A stretch of DNA of 64,000 nt from Pararobbsia alpina (GTDB taxonomy: Bacteria > Pseudomonadota > Gammaproteobacteria > Burkholderiales > Burkholderiaceae): assembly GCF_902859895.1 (NCBI RefSeq), contig NZ_CADIKM010000003.1, positions 124,001 through 188,000 on the forward strand, given 5' to 3'. The stretch's first letter is position 1, and every line of letters begins with the position of its first letter. A program made the translations under genes and the position numbers. The notes below the pieces were generated by a model. It was given only the letters and a program-made list of their open reading frames with translations, ran no database searches and had not been told where the DNA came from. Shown one piece after another: positions 8,837 through 16,418 of the stretch.

Positions 8837-8883
8837 TGTTTCTCTGACACAGACTTTGTTGTCGCGGGTCGGTGACCTATATT
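8837..8883 (+). promoter_or_regulatory. shared promoter element, copy A (TGTTTC - GACTTT - TATATT)
   Basis: TGTTTC at 8837, GACTTT at 8852 and TATATT at 8878 occur with start-to-start spacings of 15 and 26 bases. The same three hexamers with the same spacings occur at 11588-11634 and 43296-43342. Copy A lies 38 bases before the relic ORF at 8916, exactly the distance between copy B and the hydroxyquinol dioxygenase start. TATATT is a plausible -10 box. The upstream hexamers are probably activator-binding sequence, since no consensus -35 is present. Confidence 0.7.
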
Positions 8884-8915
8884 CTCACCCAAAGAGAACA
8901 AGGTTTGGAGACGCA

Positions 8916-9026
8916 ATGCAGAACGTGAATGAGGACAACATTACGCAGGCCGCACTCGTGCGGCGGGCGAGTGCCAGCGATCCCTGTTTCTCGCAGATCT
9001 CGCACAAAGGGCGGCCACACGTATGA
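8916..9026 (+). pseudogene. 36-codon relic of an intradiol dioxygenase N terminus, now a leader ORF
   Basis: The reading frame MQNVNEDNITQAALVRRASA... matches the start of the hydroxyquinol 1,2-dioxygenase at 43375 (MQNVDEDTITQIVLGRHAEA...) at about 14 of the first 20 positions, and the DNA upstream matches as well. After about 24 residues the similarity ends and the frame stops at 9024-9026. That stop overlaps the start of the GMC oxidoreductase as ATGA. It has a GGAG ribosome-binding site and could be translated, coupling into the oxidoreductase. It has no catalytic residues, so it is a truncated duplicate or a leader peptide rather than an enzyme. Confidence 0.75.
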
Positions 9027-10720
9027 CCGCTCATGACCAAGCGGTCGGGTCTGCGCCAGGCGATTCCGATTGCATCATCGTTGGGGGCGGGAGCGCGGGT
9101 GCCGTTCTCGCTGCAAGACTGTCCGAAGACGGACGCCGCCGCGTGCTGCTCGTCGAAGCGGGGCAAGACACACCGCCGGGCCGAGTGCCCTCCGATATCG
9201 ACGATACGTTCCCGAGTTCGACGCTGAATCCTGACTACTTCTGGCCGGGCCTCGAGGCCACCGTGGTGAGAGGGCAGGCCCCTCGTCCCTATCCACAGGC
9301 ACGGATCATGGGAGGAGGCTCGAGCATCATGGGCATGTTCGCGCTGCGCGGCCTGCCTTCCGACTACGAACGCTGGGTTGCTGCAGGTGCGCAGGGACTT
9401 GGCTGGAACGATGTCGTCCCGTATTTTCGAAAGGTCGAGGACGACCATGAGCGCAGCCTGCAAGGCGCCGCCGCCGGCGTCTACCCGATCCGGCGCATGC
9501 CTGACGCAGAATGGCCAGGGTTCGTCCGCGCGATGCGAAGAGCCGCGGCCACGCAAGGTTTCCCCTCTATTGACGACATCAATGAGGCGCCCGGTACGGG
9601 CTTCTTTCCAATACCCGTCAGCCGCGACGCGGAAGTGCGCTCCTCGAGCGCGCGCTGTTACCTGACTGAGGCAGTGCGGCGAAGGTCCAACCTGACGATC
9701 ATGCCGGACACGCGTGTGACGAAGCTGATGTTCGACGGAACTCGCGCCGTCGGCGTGCACGCACAGCGCGAGGGTAAAGAAATCACGCTGCGCGGCCAGC
9801 ATATTGTCGTGTCGGCGGGGGCGATCCATTCGCCGGCACTCCTCTTGCGCTCCGGCATCGGACCTTCGCGTGAGTTGTCCGCGCTCGGCATCGCACCCGT
9901 CGCTCACCGCCCCGGCGTAGGACGCAATCTCCAGAACCACGCCTATATGTTCTTCGCCTTGACGTTGCCGCGTCACGGCCGGCTCGCGCCGGAACTGCGG
10001 CGCTTCGCCGTGGCAGGCATGCGGGCCTCGTCGGGTTTCGCACAGTGTCCGGACAACGATCTGTTCCTCTTCATGCTGGGGCGTGTCAGCGGACGCTCGT
10101 TCGGCACCGATGTGGCGATGGTGGCATCCGCGTTGTACTCGCCGTTTTCGACCGGCTCGGTGACCCTCGCCGACGCGCGAGCCGACGTCAACCCCCGGGT
10201 GGACTTTCGCATGCTCGACGACCCGCGCGATGCGCCGCGCGTCGTGATGGGGGCAAGACTGGCGCAGCGAATGCTGATTGATCCGGAGGTCGCAGCCTGC
10301 TACAACGAGGCGCTCCTGCTGCCTTCGGGAATGGCGGTCAACCAGTTCAACCGGCCCGGCATCGCCGGTTCGCTGATGGCTGCAGGCGCCAAGCTCGCGC
10401 TCAACGCACCGGGGCCTGTGCGCCGGTTCGCTGTCGGTCGTGCGTTTGCGGGCGCGAAAGTCGTGGGGCGCTCCCCGCATGCAGCGGCGATAACGGATGC
10501 GGACCTGCTCTCGTCGATCGCCCCAATGGGCCATCCTGTCGGGACCTGCGCGATGGGACGCGCAAGCGATCCGATGGCCGTCGTCGATTCGCGCTACCAG
10601 GTCTATGGCGTCTCCAATCTCAGTGTGGTCGATGCCTCGATCATGCCGGTCATCCCGAGCGCGAATACCAATCTTCCAACGCTGATGATCGCCGAACACG
10701 CGGCCGACCGAATCTTCTAG
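9023..10720 (+). CDS. GMC family FAD-dependent oxidoreductase
   Basis: A 565-residue flavoprotein of the glucose-methanol-choline oxidoreductase family. The N-terminal DCIIVGGGSAGAVLAARLSED is the ADP-binding beta-alpha-beta motif. RIMGGGSSIMGMFALRGLPSDYERW matches GMC signature 1, and VVSAGAIHSPALLLRSGIG matches signature 2. The C-terminal GHPVGTCAMG and SANTNLPTLMIAEHAADRIF carry the active-site His and Asn positions. Members oxidise alcohols or aldehydes with FAD. The start overlaps the relic ORF stop (ATGA), and the gene heads a set with a nitroreductase, SDR, cupin and amidohydrolase. The substrate is unknown; co-regulation with hydroxyquinol genes suggests an aromatic or cyclic alcohol. 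Confidence 0.9.
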   Translation: MTAHDQAVGSAPGDSDCIIVGGGSAGAVLAARLSEDGRRRVLLVEAGQDTPPGRVPSDIDDTFPSSTLNPDYFWPGLEATVVRGQAPRPYPQARIMGGGSSIMGMFALRGLPSDYERWVAAGAQGLGWNDVVPYFRKVEDDHERSLQGAAAGVYPIRRMPDAEWPGFVRAMRRAAATQGFPSIDDINEAPGTGFFPIPVSRDAEVRSSSARCYLTEAVRRRSNLTIMPDTRVTKLMFDGTRAVGVHAQREGKEITLRGQHIVVSAGAIHSPALLLRSGIGPSRELSALGIAPVAHRPGVGRNLQNHAYMFFALTLPRHGRLAPELRRFAVAGMRASSGFAQCPDNDLFLFMLGRVSGRSFGTDVAMVASALYSPFSTGSVTLADARADVNPRVDFRMLDDPRDAPRVVMGARLAQRMLIDPEVAACYNEALLLPSGMAVNQFNRPGIAGSLMAAGAKLALNAPGPVRRFAVGRAFAGAKVVGRSPHAAAITDADLLSSIAPMGHPVGTCAMGRASDPMAVVDSRYQVYGVSNLSVVDASIMPVIPSANTNLPTLMIAEHAADRIF

Positions 10721-10949
10721 CGGTCTGTCGACGTCCGGCGGAGACGATCGGGAAACTGATCGATGACGGGAGTGAAACAACTTCGATTGAGAGACGAACG
10801 AGCGCCTCGAATCGCGCCGCTGCCGACCCTTGCGCTCAACGAAGCGGAACCGGGATGCGGCCGACGGCGCGAGCGCTTATCGCCGGCTCCATGCACCGGC
10901 AACCCGTCGACCACGGGCCAATTTTTTCCACGTAGAAAGGAGATTCACC

Positions 10950-11543
10950 ATGACTTCCGCGCTTGCGCCTGAATCGCTGGACCTGCTCTTCAAGCAGGCG
11001 CGCACGCAGAACGGCTGGCTCGACCGCCCCGTATCCGATGCGCAGTTGCACGAGCTCTACGACATCATGAAGTATGGCCCGACCAGCATGAATGTCTGCC
11101 CGGCCCGCCTCACCTTCCTGACTACGCCCGAGGCAAAGGAGCGTCTCGTGCCTGCGCTCGCTCCGGGCAATGTCGAGAAGACGCGCATGGCGCCCGTCTG
11201 CGCGATTATCGGTTACGACCGCCGCTTCCATGAACGCCTGCCGACGCTGTTCCCGCACCGGCCCGACGCGAAATCGATCTTCGAAGGCAAAGCTGATCTG
11301 ATCGAAAGCACGGCATTTCGCAATGGCAGCCTTCAAGGCGCCTACCTGATGATCGCCGCGCGTGCGATCGGTCTCGATTGCGGGCCGATGTCGGGCTTCG
11401 ACGCGAAGAAGGTCAAGGATGAGTTCTTCCCGGAAGGCGATGTGGCCGTCAATTTCCTTTGCAATCTCGGATATGGCGACCGGTCGAAAGTGCTCGGCAG
11501 ACTGCCCCGGCTGGAATTCGCCGACGCTTGCTCGATCCTGTAG
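10950..11543 (+). CDS. RutE-like nitroreductase family oxidoreductase
   Basis: A 197-residue FMN-binding reductase of the malonic semialdehyde reductase (RutE/HadB) branch. Visible family blocks are FKQARTQNGWLDRPVSDAQLHELYDIMKYGPTSMNVCPARLTFL, then STAFRNGSLQGAYLMIAARAIGLDCGPMSGFDAKKV and FLCNLGYGDRSKVLGRLPRLEF. RutE reduces malonic semialdehyde to 3-hydroxypropionate in the Rut uracil pathway, but no other rut gene is present here, so the substrate may differ. The ATG at 10950 follows a strong AAAGGAG site. The 229-base gap from the GMC gene has no other feature. Confidence 0.88.
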   Translation: MTSALAPESLDLLFKQARTQNGWLDRPVSDAQLHELYDIMKYGPTSMNVCPARLTFLTTPEAKERLVPALAPGNVEKTRMAPVCAIIGYDRRFHERLPTLFPHRPDAKSIFEGKADLIESTAFRNGSLQGAYLMIAARAIGLDCGPMSGFDAKKVKDEFFPEGDVAVNFLCNLGYGDRSKVLGRLPRLEFADACSIL

Positions 11544-11587
11544 GGCACGAATCCCGCGTCGCGTTTTCGCGCATTTTACCGCAATGC

Positions 11588-11634
11588 TGTTTCCCCGGCA
11601 TGGACTTTTTCGTCACGGGGCCACGGGCTATATT
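11588..11634 (+). promoter_or_regulatory. shared promoter element, copy C (TGTTTC - GACTTT - TATATT)
   Basis: TGTTTC at 11588, GACTTT at 11603 and TATATT at 11629 repeat the architecture of copies A and B with identical spacings, 30 bases before the SDR start. The sequence just upstream (ACCGCAATGC) also resembles copy A (ACCGCAAATC). It would give the SDR-cupin-amidohydrolase half of the operon its own regulated promoter. Confidence 0.68.
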
Positions 11635-11663
11635 GAATTTATACGTGAACTTCCGTTGAGAAA

Positions 11664-12413
11664 ATGATCGATCTGAAAAGCAAGAGTGTCGTGGTGACCG
11701 GGGCCGAGTCGGGCATCGGACGTGCGATCGCGTTGCGTTGTGCCAGTCTGGGTGCGAAGGTCTGTGCGGCGGGATACGACGCTGCGGGCCTGCGCGAGAC
11801 GGTCGCGCTTGCCGAGCTCTCCAACGGCGGCCGAATCATCGACTTCCAGCTCGATATTCGCGACACGGCAGCGATCGCAGCCATGTACGAGACCACGCGC
11901 GTTGAGTTCGGACAGCTCGATGCGGTTGTCGCGAACGCCGGCGTGGTCGCGCTCTCGCCGTTCGAAGAAGTGCAGCTTGCCGATTGGGAGCGGATCATCT
12001 CCGTGAACCTGACCGGCACCTTCCAGACGCTCTGGCATGGCGCGAAGATGCTCATCGAGCAGGGCCGCGGCGGCTCGCTGATTGCAACGGGTTCGTCATC
12101 AGCCGTGCGCGTGATCCCGAACGCGGTCGCCTACGTGGCGTCCAAGGGCGGCGTGCACGCAATGATGGAAGCCCTCGCACTCGATCTCGGCAAATACAAG
12201 ATCCGAGTCAATACGCTCGTGCCGGGGCAAACGGCTACGCCGCCGCTACGCGCGATCCCAGGCTATCTCGAGAATGCGGCGAGCGTACTGCCGCTGCGCG
12301 AAGTCACGGAACCCGAAGAGCTCGGATGGCTGGTTGCGTTTGCAATCAGCGATCTGACGCCGCACATGACCGGCTCGCATCTGAAGATCGATTCCGGTCG
12401 AACCATTGCTTAA
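11664..12413 (+). CDS. SDR family oxidoreductase
   Basis: A 249-residue short-chain dehydrogenase/reductase. The cofactor motif is TGAESGIG near residue 13; the Asn-Ala-Gly block is VVANAGV. The catalytic Ser lies in ATGSSSAVRV and the Tyr-x-x-x-Lys is AYVASK. The C terminus SDLTPHMTGSHLKIDSGRTIA is the classic SDR ending. It probably interconverts an alcohol and a ketone with NAD(P)(H). It starts a gene group (SDR, cupin, amidohydrolase) behind its own copy of the shared promoter element. Confidence 0.9.
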   Translation: MIDLKSKSVVVTGAESGIGRAIALRCASLGAKVCAAGYDAAGLRETVALAELSNGGRIIDFQLDIRDTAAIAAMYETTRVEFGQLDAVVANAGVVALSPFEEVQLADWERIISVNLTGTFQTLWHGAKMLIEQGRGGSLIATGSSSAVRVIPNAVAYVASKGGVHAMMEALALDLGKYKIRVNTLVPGQTATPPLRAIPGYLENAASVLPLREVTEPEELGWLVAFAISDLTPHMTGSHLKIDSGRTIA

Positions 12414-12442
12414 TCACGCACTTTACGACAGAGGGGATGAAC

Positions 12443-12817
12443 ATGTCTGAATTGGCAATCGACAAGCCGGGCTTCTTCAAGAAAGACGAGCTGCCCACGC
12501 AGGTGAATCAGGCGCAAATGGTCCAGCAGTTGCTGACCGGGCGCAACGGCATGGTCGTCTGGTCGAAGATCAAGGCCGGCACATTCACGGCCGCGCACAC
12601 GCATCACAATGAACAGATCACGTGGGTGATCTCGGGCCGCATGGACTTCCGGCTCGGCGACGAGAAGCGGACCTGTGTCGCGGGCGACCTGCTCCTGATA
12701 CCCGGCAACGTCGAGCACGAGGTGTTGTACGTGGACGAATGCGAGATCATCGAGTTCTTCACGCCACCGCGGCTGGACCTGTTTCCCGCGGCTGCGCACA
12801 GCGTGTTCGGCATCTAG
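12443..12817 (+). CDS. cupin domain protein
   Basis: A 124-residue single-domain cupin. Motif 1 is visible as THHNEQITWVISGRMDFRLGDE, with two His, a Glu-equivalent position taken by Glu/Gln, and a Gly. Motif 2 is PGNVEHEVLYVDEC, with the third His. Metal binding is therefore likely. Small cupins of this kind act as isomerases, dioxygenases or sugar-binding proteins, and sequence does not choose between these. The ATG at 12443 is preferred over the one at 12437 because the GAGGGG ribosome-binding site abuts the earlier codon. It lies 29 bases after the SDR. Confidence 0.85.
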   Translation: MSELAIDKPGFFKKDELPTQVNQAQMVQQLLTGRNGMVVWSKIKAGTFTAAHTHHNEQITWVISGRMDFRLGDEKRTCVAGDLLLIPGNVEHEVLYVDECEIIEFFTPPRLDLFPAAAHSVFGI

Positions 12818-12918
12818 CTCGAAGGGCCTCCCCGATGGCCCTGATCTAAAAAAACGGACAGCGGCACGTTCTGGTGCAGAGGCCAGGTCTTGTCACTGTC
12901 CGGATGAAGGAGACAGTG

Positions 12919-14316
12919 GTGGAAAGCAAAAAAATTCTGATCAAGAACGGGACCCTCATCACGATGGACCCGAAACTCGGTGAATTGATGTCTGGCGATC
13001 TGCTGATCGTCGACGGCAGGATCGTCGATGTCGCGCATTCGATCCCGCCGGTCGACGGCGCCGAGACGATCGACGCATCGAACTTCCTCGTGCTCCCAGG
13101 TCTCGTCGACACGCATCGCCACACTTGGCAGTCCTTGTTTCGGAACATTGCTTCCGACTGGAGTCTTTCTCACTATTTCACGGGTTTGCACGGCACGATC
13201 AGTGAACTCTATACCGCGCAGGATACCTATGCGGGCAATCTACTGGGCACGCTCGAGGCGTTGAACTCCGGTATCACGACGATGCTCGACTGGTGTCACA
13301 ACCTCAACTCGCCCGAACATACGGACGCCGCGGTCGACGCCCATTTCAAGGCGGGCGCGCGCGTGGTGTTCGGTCACGGCGGCGGCCACCAGCACTACCA
13401 GGTCGTCAGCCACGAGGACCACCCAGTCGAGGACGTCCGGCGGCTGCGCAAGGGGCGCCTGTCGAGCGACGATGGGCTCGTGACCCTGTGCCTCGCGGCG
13501 CGCGGCAATCAATTCGCGACGATGGACGTGACGGTTCGTGACTGGCAGCTTGCCGAGGAACTCGACCTGCGGATTTCCTGCCACTTCGGCGACGGCGAAT
13601 GGGGACGCAATCGCCCGATCGCGGCGCTCGCGGAGAAGGGGATGCTTCACAACCGGCTGACCTGTGTGCATTGCAACTCGCTGGCCGACGATGAATTGCA
13701 AATGATGGCCGACGCGGGTTGCACGGCGTCAGTCGCGCCGGATATCGAACTGCAGATGGGGCATGGATGGCCCGCGACTGGCAGGCTCATCAAGGCGGGC
13801 ATCAAGCCAAGCCTGTCGATCGACGTCTGCAGCTCAAACGGTGGGCATCTGTTCGGCACCATGCGCGCGGCGCTTGGCACGCAGCGCGGTTTTGACAACG
13901 AAGCCGCCAGAAATGAAGGTAAAGCGTGCGTCGACGAAATGGAAACGACGTGCCGCGACGTCCTTGAGTTCGCGACGATTCGCGGAGCCGAAGCGTGTGG
14001 ACTCGGTTCGAAGGTCGGCAGCCTCACACCCGGCAAACTCGCCGATGTGATCCTGGTTCGAACCGACACGTTCGAGATGATCCCCATGAACAATCCGATC
14101 GCGCAGTTCGTCTATAACGGGCATCCCGGCCTGGTCGACTCGGTGATCGTGAACGGCAAGTTCGTCAAGCGCGACGGCAAGCTGGTCGGCGTCAGCTTCG
14201 ATGAAATCCGCGAACTCGCGTACCGGTCGCGCGACGGTATCGTTAGCCGTGCGAAAGGGAAGAACGGGTTGAAGCTAGGCGGAAGCTGGCTACCCAAACC
14301 CTATCACGCGGCTTGA
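12919..14316 (+). CDS. TRZ/ATZ-type amidohydrolase
   Basis: A roughly 465-residue metal-dependent hydrolase of the cytosine-deaminase/atrazine-chlorohydrolase branch. The first metal ligands are in LVDTHRHTWQSLF, then CHFGDGEW and CVHCNSL contribute further His residues. The metal Asp is in SLSIDVCSSNGG. The C-terminal GSLTPGKLADVILVR closes the composite beta domain. Such enzymes remove amino, chloro or alkylamino groups from N-heterocycles, or open cyclic amides. A GTG at 12919 is used because AAGGAGA lies 5 bases upstream; ATG 12904 would add five residues without a ribosome-binding site. It is the last gene of the unassigned operon, so it may act on a nitrogen-containing ring substrate (inference). 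Confidence 0.85.
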   Translation: MESKKILIKNGTLITMDPKLGELMSGDLLIVDGRIVDVAHSIPPVDGAETIDASNFLVLPGLVDTHRHTWQSLFRNIASDWSLSHYFTGLHGTISELYTAQDTYAGNLLGTLEALNSGITTMLDWCHNLNSPEHTDAAVDAHFKAGARVVFGHGGGHQHYQVVSHEDHPVEDVRRLRKGRLSSDDGLVTLCLAARGNQFATMDVTVRDWQLAEELDLRISCHFGDGEWGRNRPIAALAEKGMLHNRLTCVHCNSLADDELQMMADAGCTASVAPDIELQMGHGWPATGRLIKAGIKPSLSIDVCSSNGGHLFGTMRAALGTQRGFDNEAARNEGKACVDEMETTCRDVLEFATIRGAEACGLGSKVGSLTPGKLADVILVRTDTFEMIPMNNPIAQFVYNGHPGLVDSVIVNGKFVKRDGKLVGVSFDEIRELAYRSRDGIVSRAKGKNGLKLGGSWLPKPYHAA

Positions 14317-14613
14317 TCCATCGGCTTCCTCCTGCGCGGCATGGCCTTACGGTGTGGTTGCCCCTCTGTTTTCACGGCGCTTTCAGTAAACGCATAATAT
14401 TTGCACTGAGCGATAAGTCAGGGGATATTAGCGTTTGTGCCGATCCTGGCCCAAGGTTTACGCCGGGTTCGGACCCGCTTAAAACGCCACGCATCTGGCA
14501 TGAGTGGCGAATGGGCAAATCCTGTCGGTTGTGACAGCTTGCCCGACGACTGAATAACGCGCGTCGCGCCCGGTTGGGCGCGGACCTGCCGCGTTGCATT
14601 GGAGAATCCGATT

Positions 14614-15282
14614 TTGAGCAAACCACCTGAGACACCGCAAGCCGGGGAAGTCGAGGAAGCCACCCCCACTGGACGAATCACGCGCCGGTCGTTTCTAGTG
14701 CGCGTTGGTGCCGCTGGCGCGGCTGCCGGCACGACCCCGTTCAGCCCACTCGCCATGGCCGCGCCGGCCGTCGCGCGCGAGAACGATGCGTCACCGGACG
14801 CGAGCGCGGCGAATACCGGACTCATGCGCGTGCGGCTCGATGTCAATGGCCAGACCCGCGAACTCGATATCGACCCGCGCACGTCGCTGCTCGACTGCCT
14901 GCGTGAACATCTGCATCTGACCGGCACCAAGAAGGGCTGCGACCACGGGCAATGCGGTGCGTGCACGGTCCATGTCGACGGGCGGCGCGTCAATTCCTGC
15001 CTGAGCCTCGCTGCGACCCATGAAGGCGAAGCAATCACGACCATCGAGGGTATCGGCCGGCCGGGCGCCTTGCATCCGATGCAGGCAGCCTTCGTCGAGC
15101 ACGACGGCTTTCAGTGCGGTTACTGCACCTCGGGCCAGATCATGTCGGCGGTGGCCCTGCTCAAGGAACCGTCCGGGCATTCCGACGACGATGTCAAAGA
15201 GGCCATGAGCGGCAACATCTGTCGATGCGGCGCCTACTCCAACATCGTTGCGGCGATTCAACAAGTCCGCCGCAACGGCTGA
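14614..15282 (+). CDS. paoA: periplasmic aldehyde oxidoreductase-type 2Fe-2S subunit (PaoA-like), Tat-exported
   Basis: A 222-residue iron-sulfur subunit of a xanthine-oxidase-type molybdoenzyme. Residues near 15-40 hold a twin-arginine signal (RITRRSFLVRVGAAGAA), so the enzyme is exported folded to the periplasm, as for E. coli PaoA (YagT). CDHGQCGACTVHV and the later QCGYCTSGQI and GNICRCGAY blocks carry the eight cysteines of two 2Fe-2S clusters. The start is a TTG at 14614 placed 7 bases after GGAGAA; the family normally uses ATG, so initiation may be weak. The FAD subunit follows 14 bases later. The 297-base gap before it shows no other gene. Confidence 0.88.
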   Translation: MSKPPETPQAGEVEEATPTGRITRRSFLVRVGAAGAAAGTTPFSPLAMAAPAVARENDASPDASAANTGLMRVRLDVNGQTRELDIDPRTSLLDCLREHLHLTGTKKGCDHGQCGACTVHVDGRRVNSCLSLAATHEGEAITTIEGIGRPGALHPMQAAFVEHDGFQCGYCTSGQIMSAVALLKEPSGHSDDDVKEAMSGNICRCGAYSNIVAAIQQVRRNG

Positions 15283-15296
15283 AGGAGACGATACGA

Positions 15297-16304
15297 ATGC
15301 AAGCTTTCGAACTCCTGCGCGCCGACGATCTGCAGCACGCGCTCAGCGCCGCTGCCAACACGCCAGCCGAAGGGCAGGGCAGCACACCGGTTCGATTCCT
15401 CGCCGGCGGTACGACCCTGCTCGACTTGATGAAGCTCGATGTCGAACGTCCGGCCCGCGTAATCGACATTCATCGTCTCGGGCTCGACCGCGTCGAGACC
15501 ATCGAAGGTGGTGGCGTGAGGATCGGCGCAACGTTGCGCAATTCCGATCTCGCCAACCATCCGCTGATCCATTCACACTACCCGGTGTTGTCGCAGGCGC
15601 TGTTGTCCGGCGCTTCGGCTCAGCTGCGCAATATGGCGACCACCGGCGGCAATCTGATGCAGCGCACCCGCTGCGTCTACTTCCGGGACACCGCGACCGC
15701 CTGCAACAAGCGCCAGCCGGGCTCCGGATGTTCGGCAATCGCCGGGTTCAATCGCAACCTCGCCGTGCTCGGCACGAGTGACCAATGCATCGCGACGAAT
15801 CCGTCCGACATGAACGTCGCGCTTACCGCACTCGAGGCAACCGTCCATCTCGAGGGCCCGCGAGGACAGCGCAGCGTGCCGATCGACGAGTTCTTCCTGC
15901 TGCCGGGTACGACACCCCAGCACGAGAACGTCGTCGAGCCCGGTGAATTGATCACGCATGTGAGCCTGCCTGCCCCTCAGCCCGGCAACCGCTCGGTCTA
16001 TCTGAAACTGCGCGATCGCGCGTCGTACGAGTTCGCACTCGCATCGGCCGCGGTGGTCGTCACCGTCTCGTCGGGCAAGATCTCCTTCGTGCGGATTGCG
16101 ATGGGCGGCGTCGGCGTCAAGCCGTGGCGTTCGCGCGAAGCCGAAGCGGCCTTGCAAGGACAGGCGCCTGCGCCCGAAGTATTTCGTGCCGCAGCGGAAG
16201 CCGCCCTCCAGGGCGCGCGCGCGCAGAGCGAGAACGGTTTCAAGATCGAGCTCGCGAAGCGCTGCCTGCAGCACACCCTGACGCTCGCCACGCAAGCGGC
16301 CTGA
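15297..16304 (+). CDS. paoB: aldehyde oxidoreductase-type FAD-binding subunit (PaoB-like)
   Basis: A 335-residue FAD subunit of the CO-dehydrogenase medium-chain fold. FLAGGTTLLDLMKLDVERPARVIDIHRL and MATTGGNLMQRTRC are its flavin-binding blocks. The segment RCVYFRD...CNKRQPGSGCSA...CIATNPSDM holds the extra cysteines that bind a 4Fe-4S cluster in PaoB-type subunits and are absent from ordinary xanthine dehydrogenase medium subunits. This supports the PaoABC assignment. It lies between the 2Fe-2S and molybdenum subunits, with a GAAGGAGA ribosome-binding site over the paoA stop. Confidence 0.88.
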   Translation: MQAFELLRADDLQHALSAAANTPAEGQGSTPVRFLAGGTTLLDLMKLDVERPARVIDIHRLGLDRVETIEGGGVRIGATLRNSDLANHPLIHSHYPVLSQALLSGASAQLRNMATTGGNLMQRTRCVYFRDTATACNKRQPGSGCSAIAGFNRNLAVLGTSDQCIATNPSDMNVALTALEATVHLEGPRGQRSVPIDEFFLLPGTTPQHENVVEPGELITHVSLPAPQPGNRSVYLKLRDRASYEFALASAAVVVTVSSGKISFVRIAMGGVGVKPWRSREAEAALQGQAPAPEVFRAAAEAALQGARAQSENGFKIELAKRCLQHTLTLATQAA

Positions 16305-16418
16305 AACCCGGTGTGTAACCCGGGCTGATACCGGCCCAAAGTCACGCGCCGTCCGGTGGCTCGGAAGGGCGGCGCGCGGCGCAACGAATGCATTGCAGCG
16401 AAACATGTGGAGAAGGAT

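Noticed and set aside
8885-10780. A 631-codon open frame on the minus strand opposite the GMC oxidoreductase
   Set aside because: It has no family motifs and low-complexity Arg/His/Asp composition typical of antisense frames in GC-rich genes; the plus-strand protein has clear GMC signatures.
14341-14408. A fourth copy of the shared promoter element before paoA (TGTTTT...CTTTCA...TAATATT)
   Set aside because: The hexamers differ and the spacings do not match the 15 and 26 base rule.
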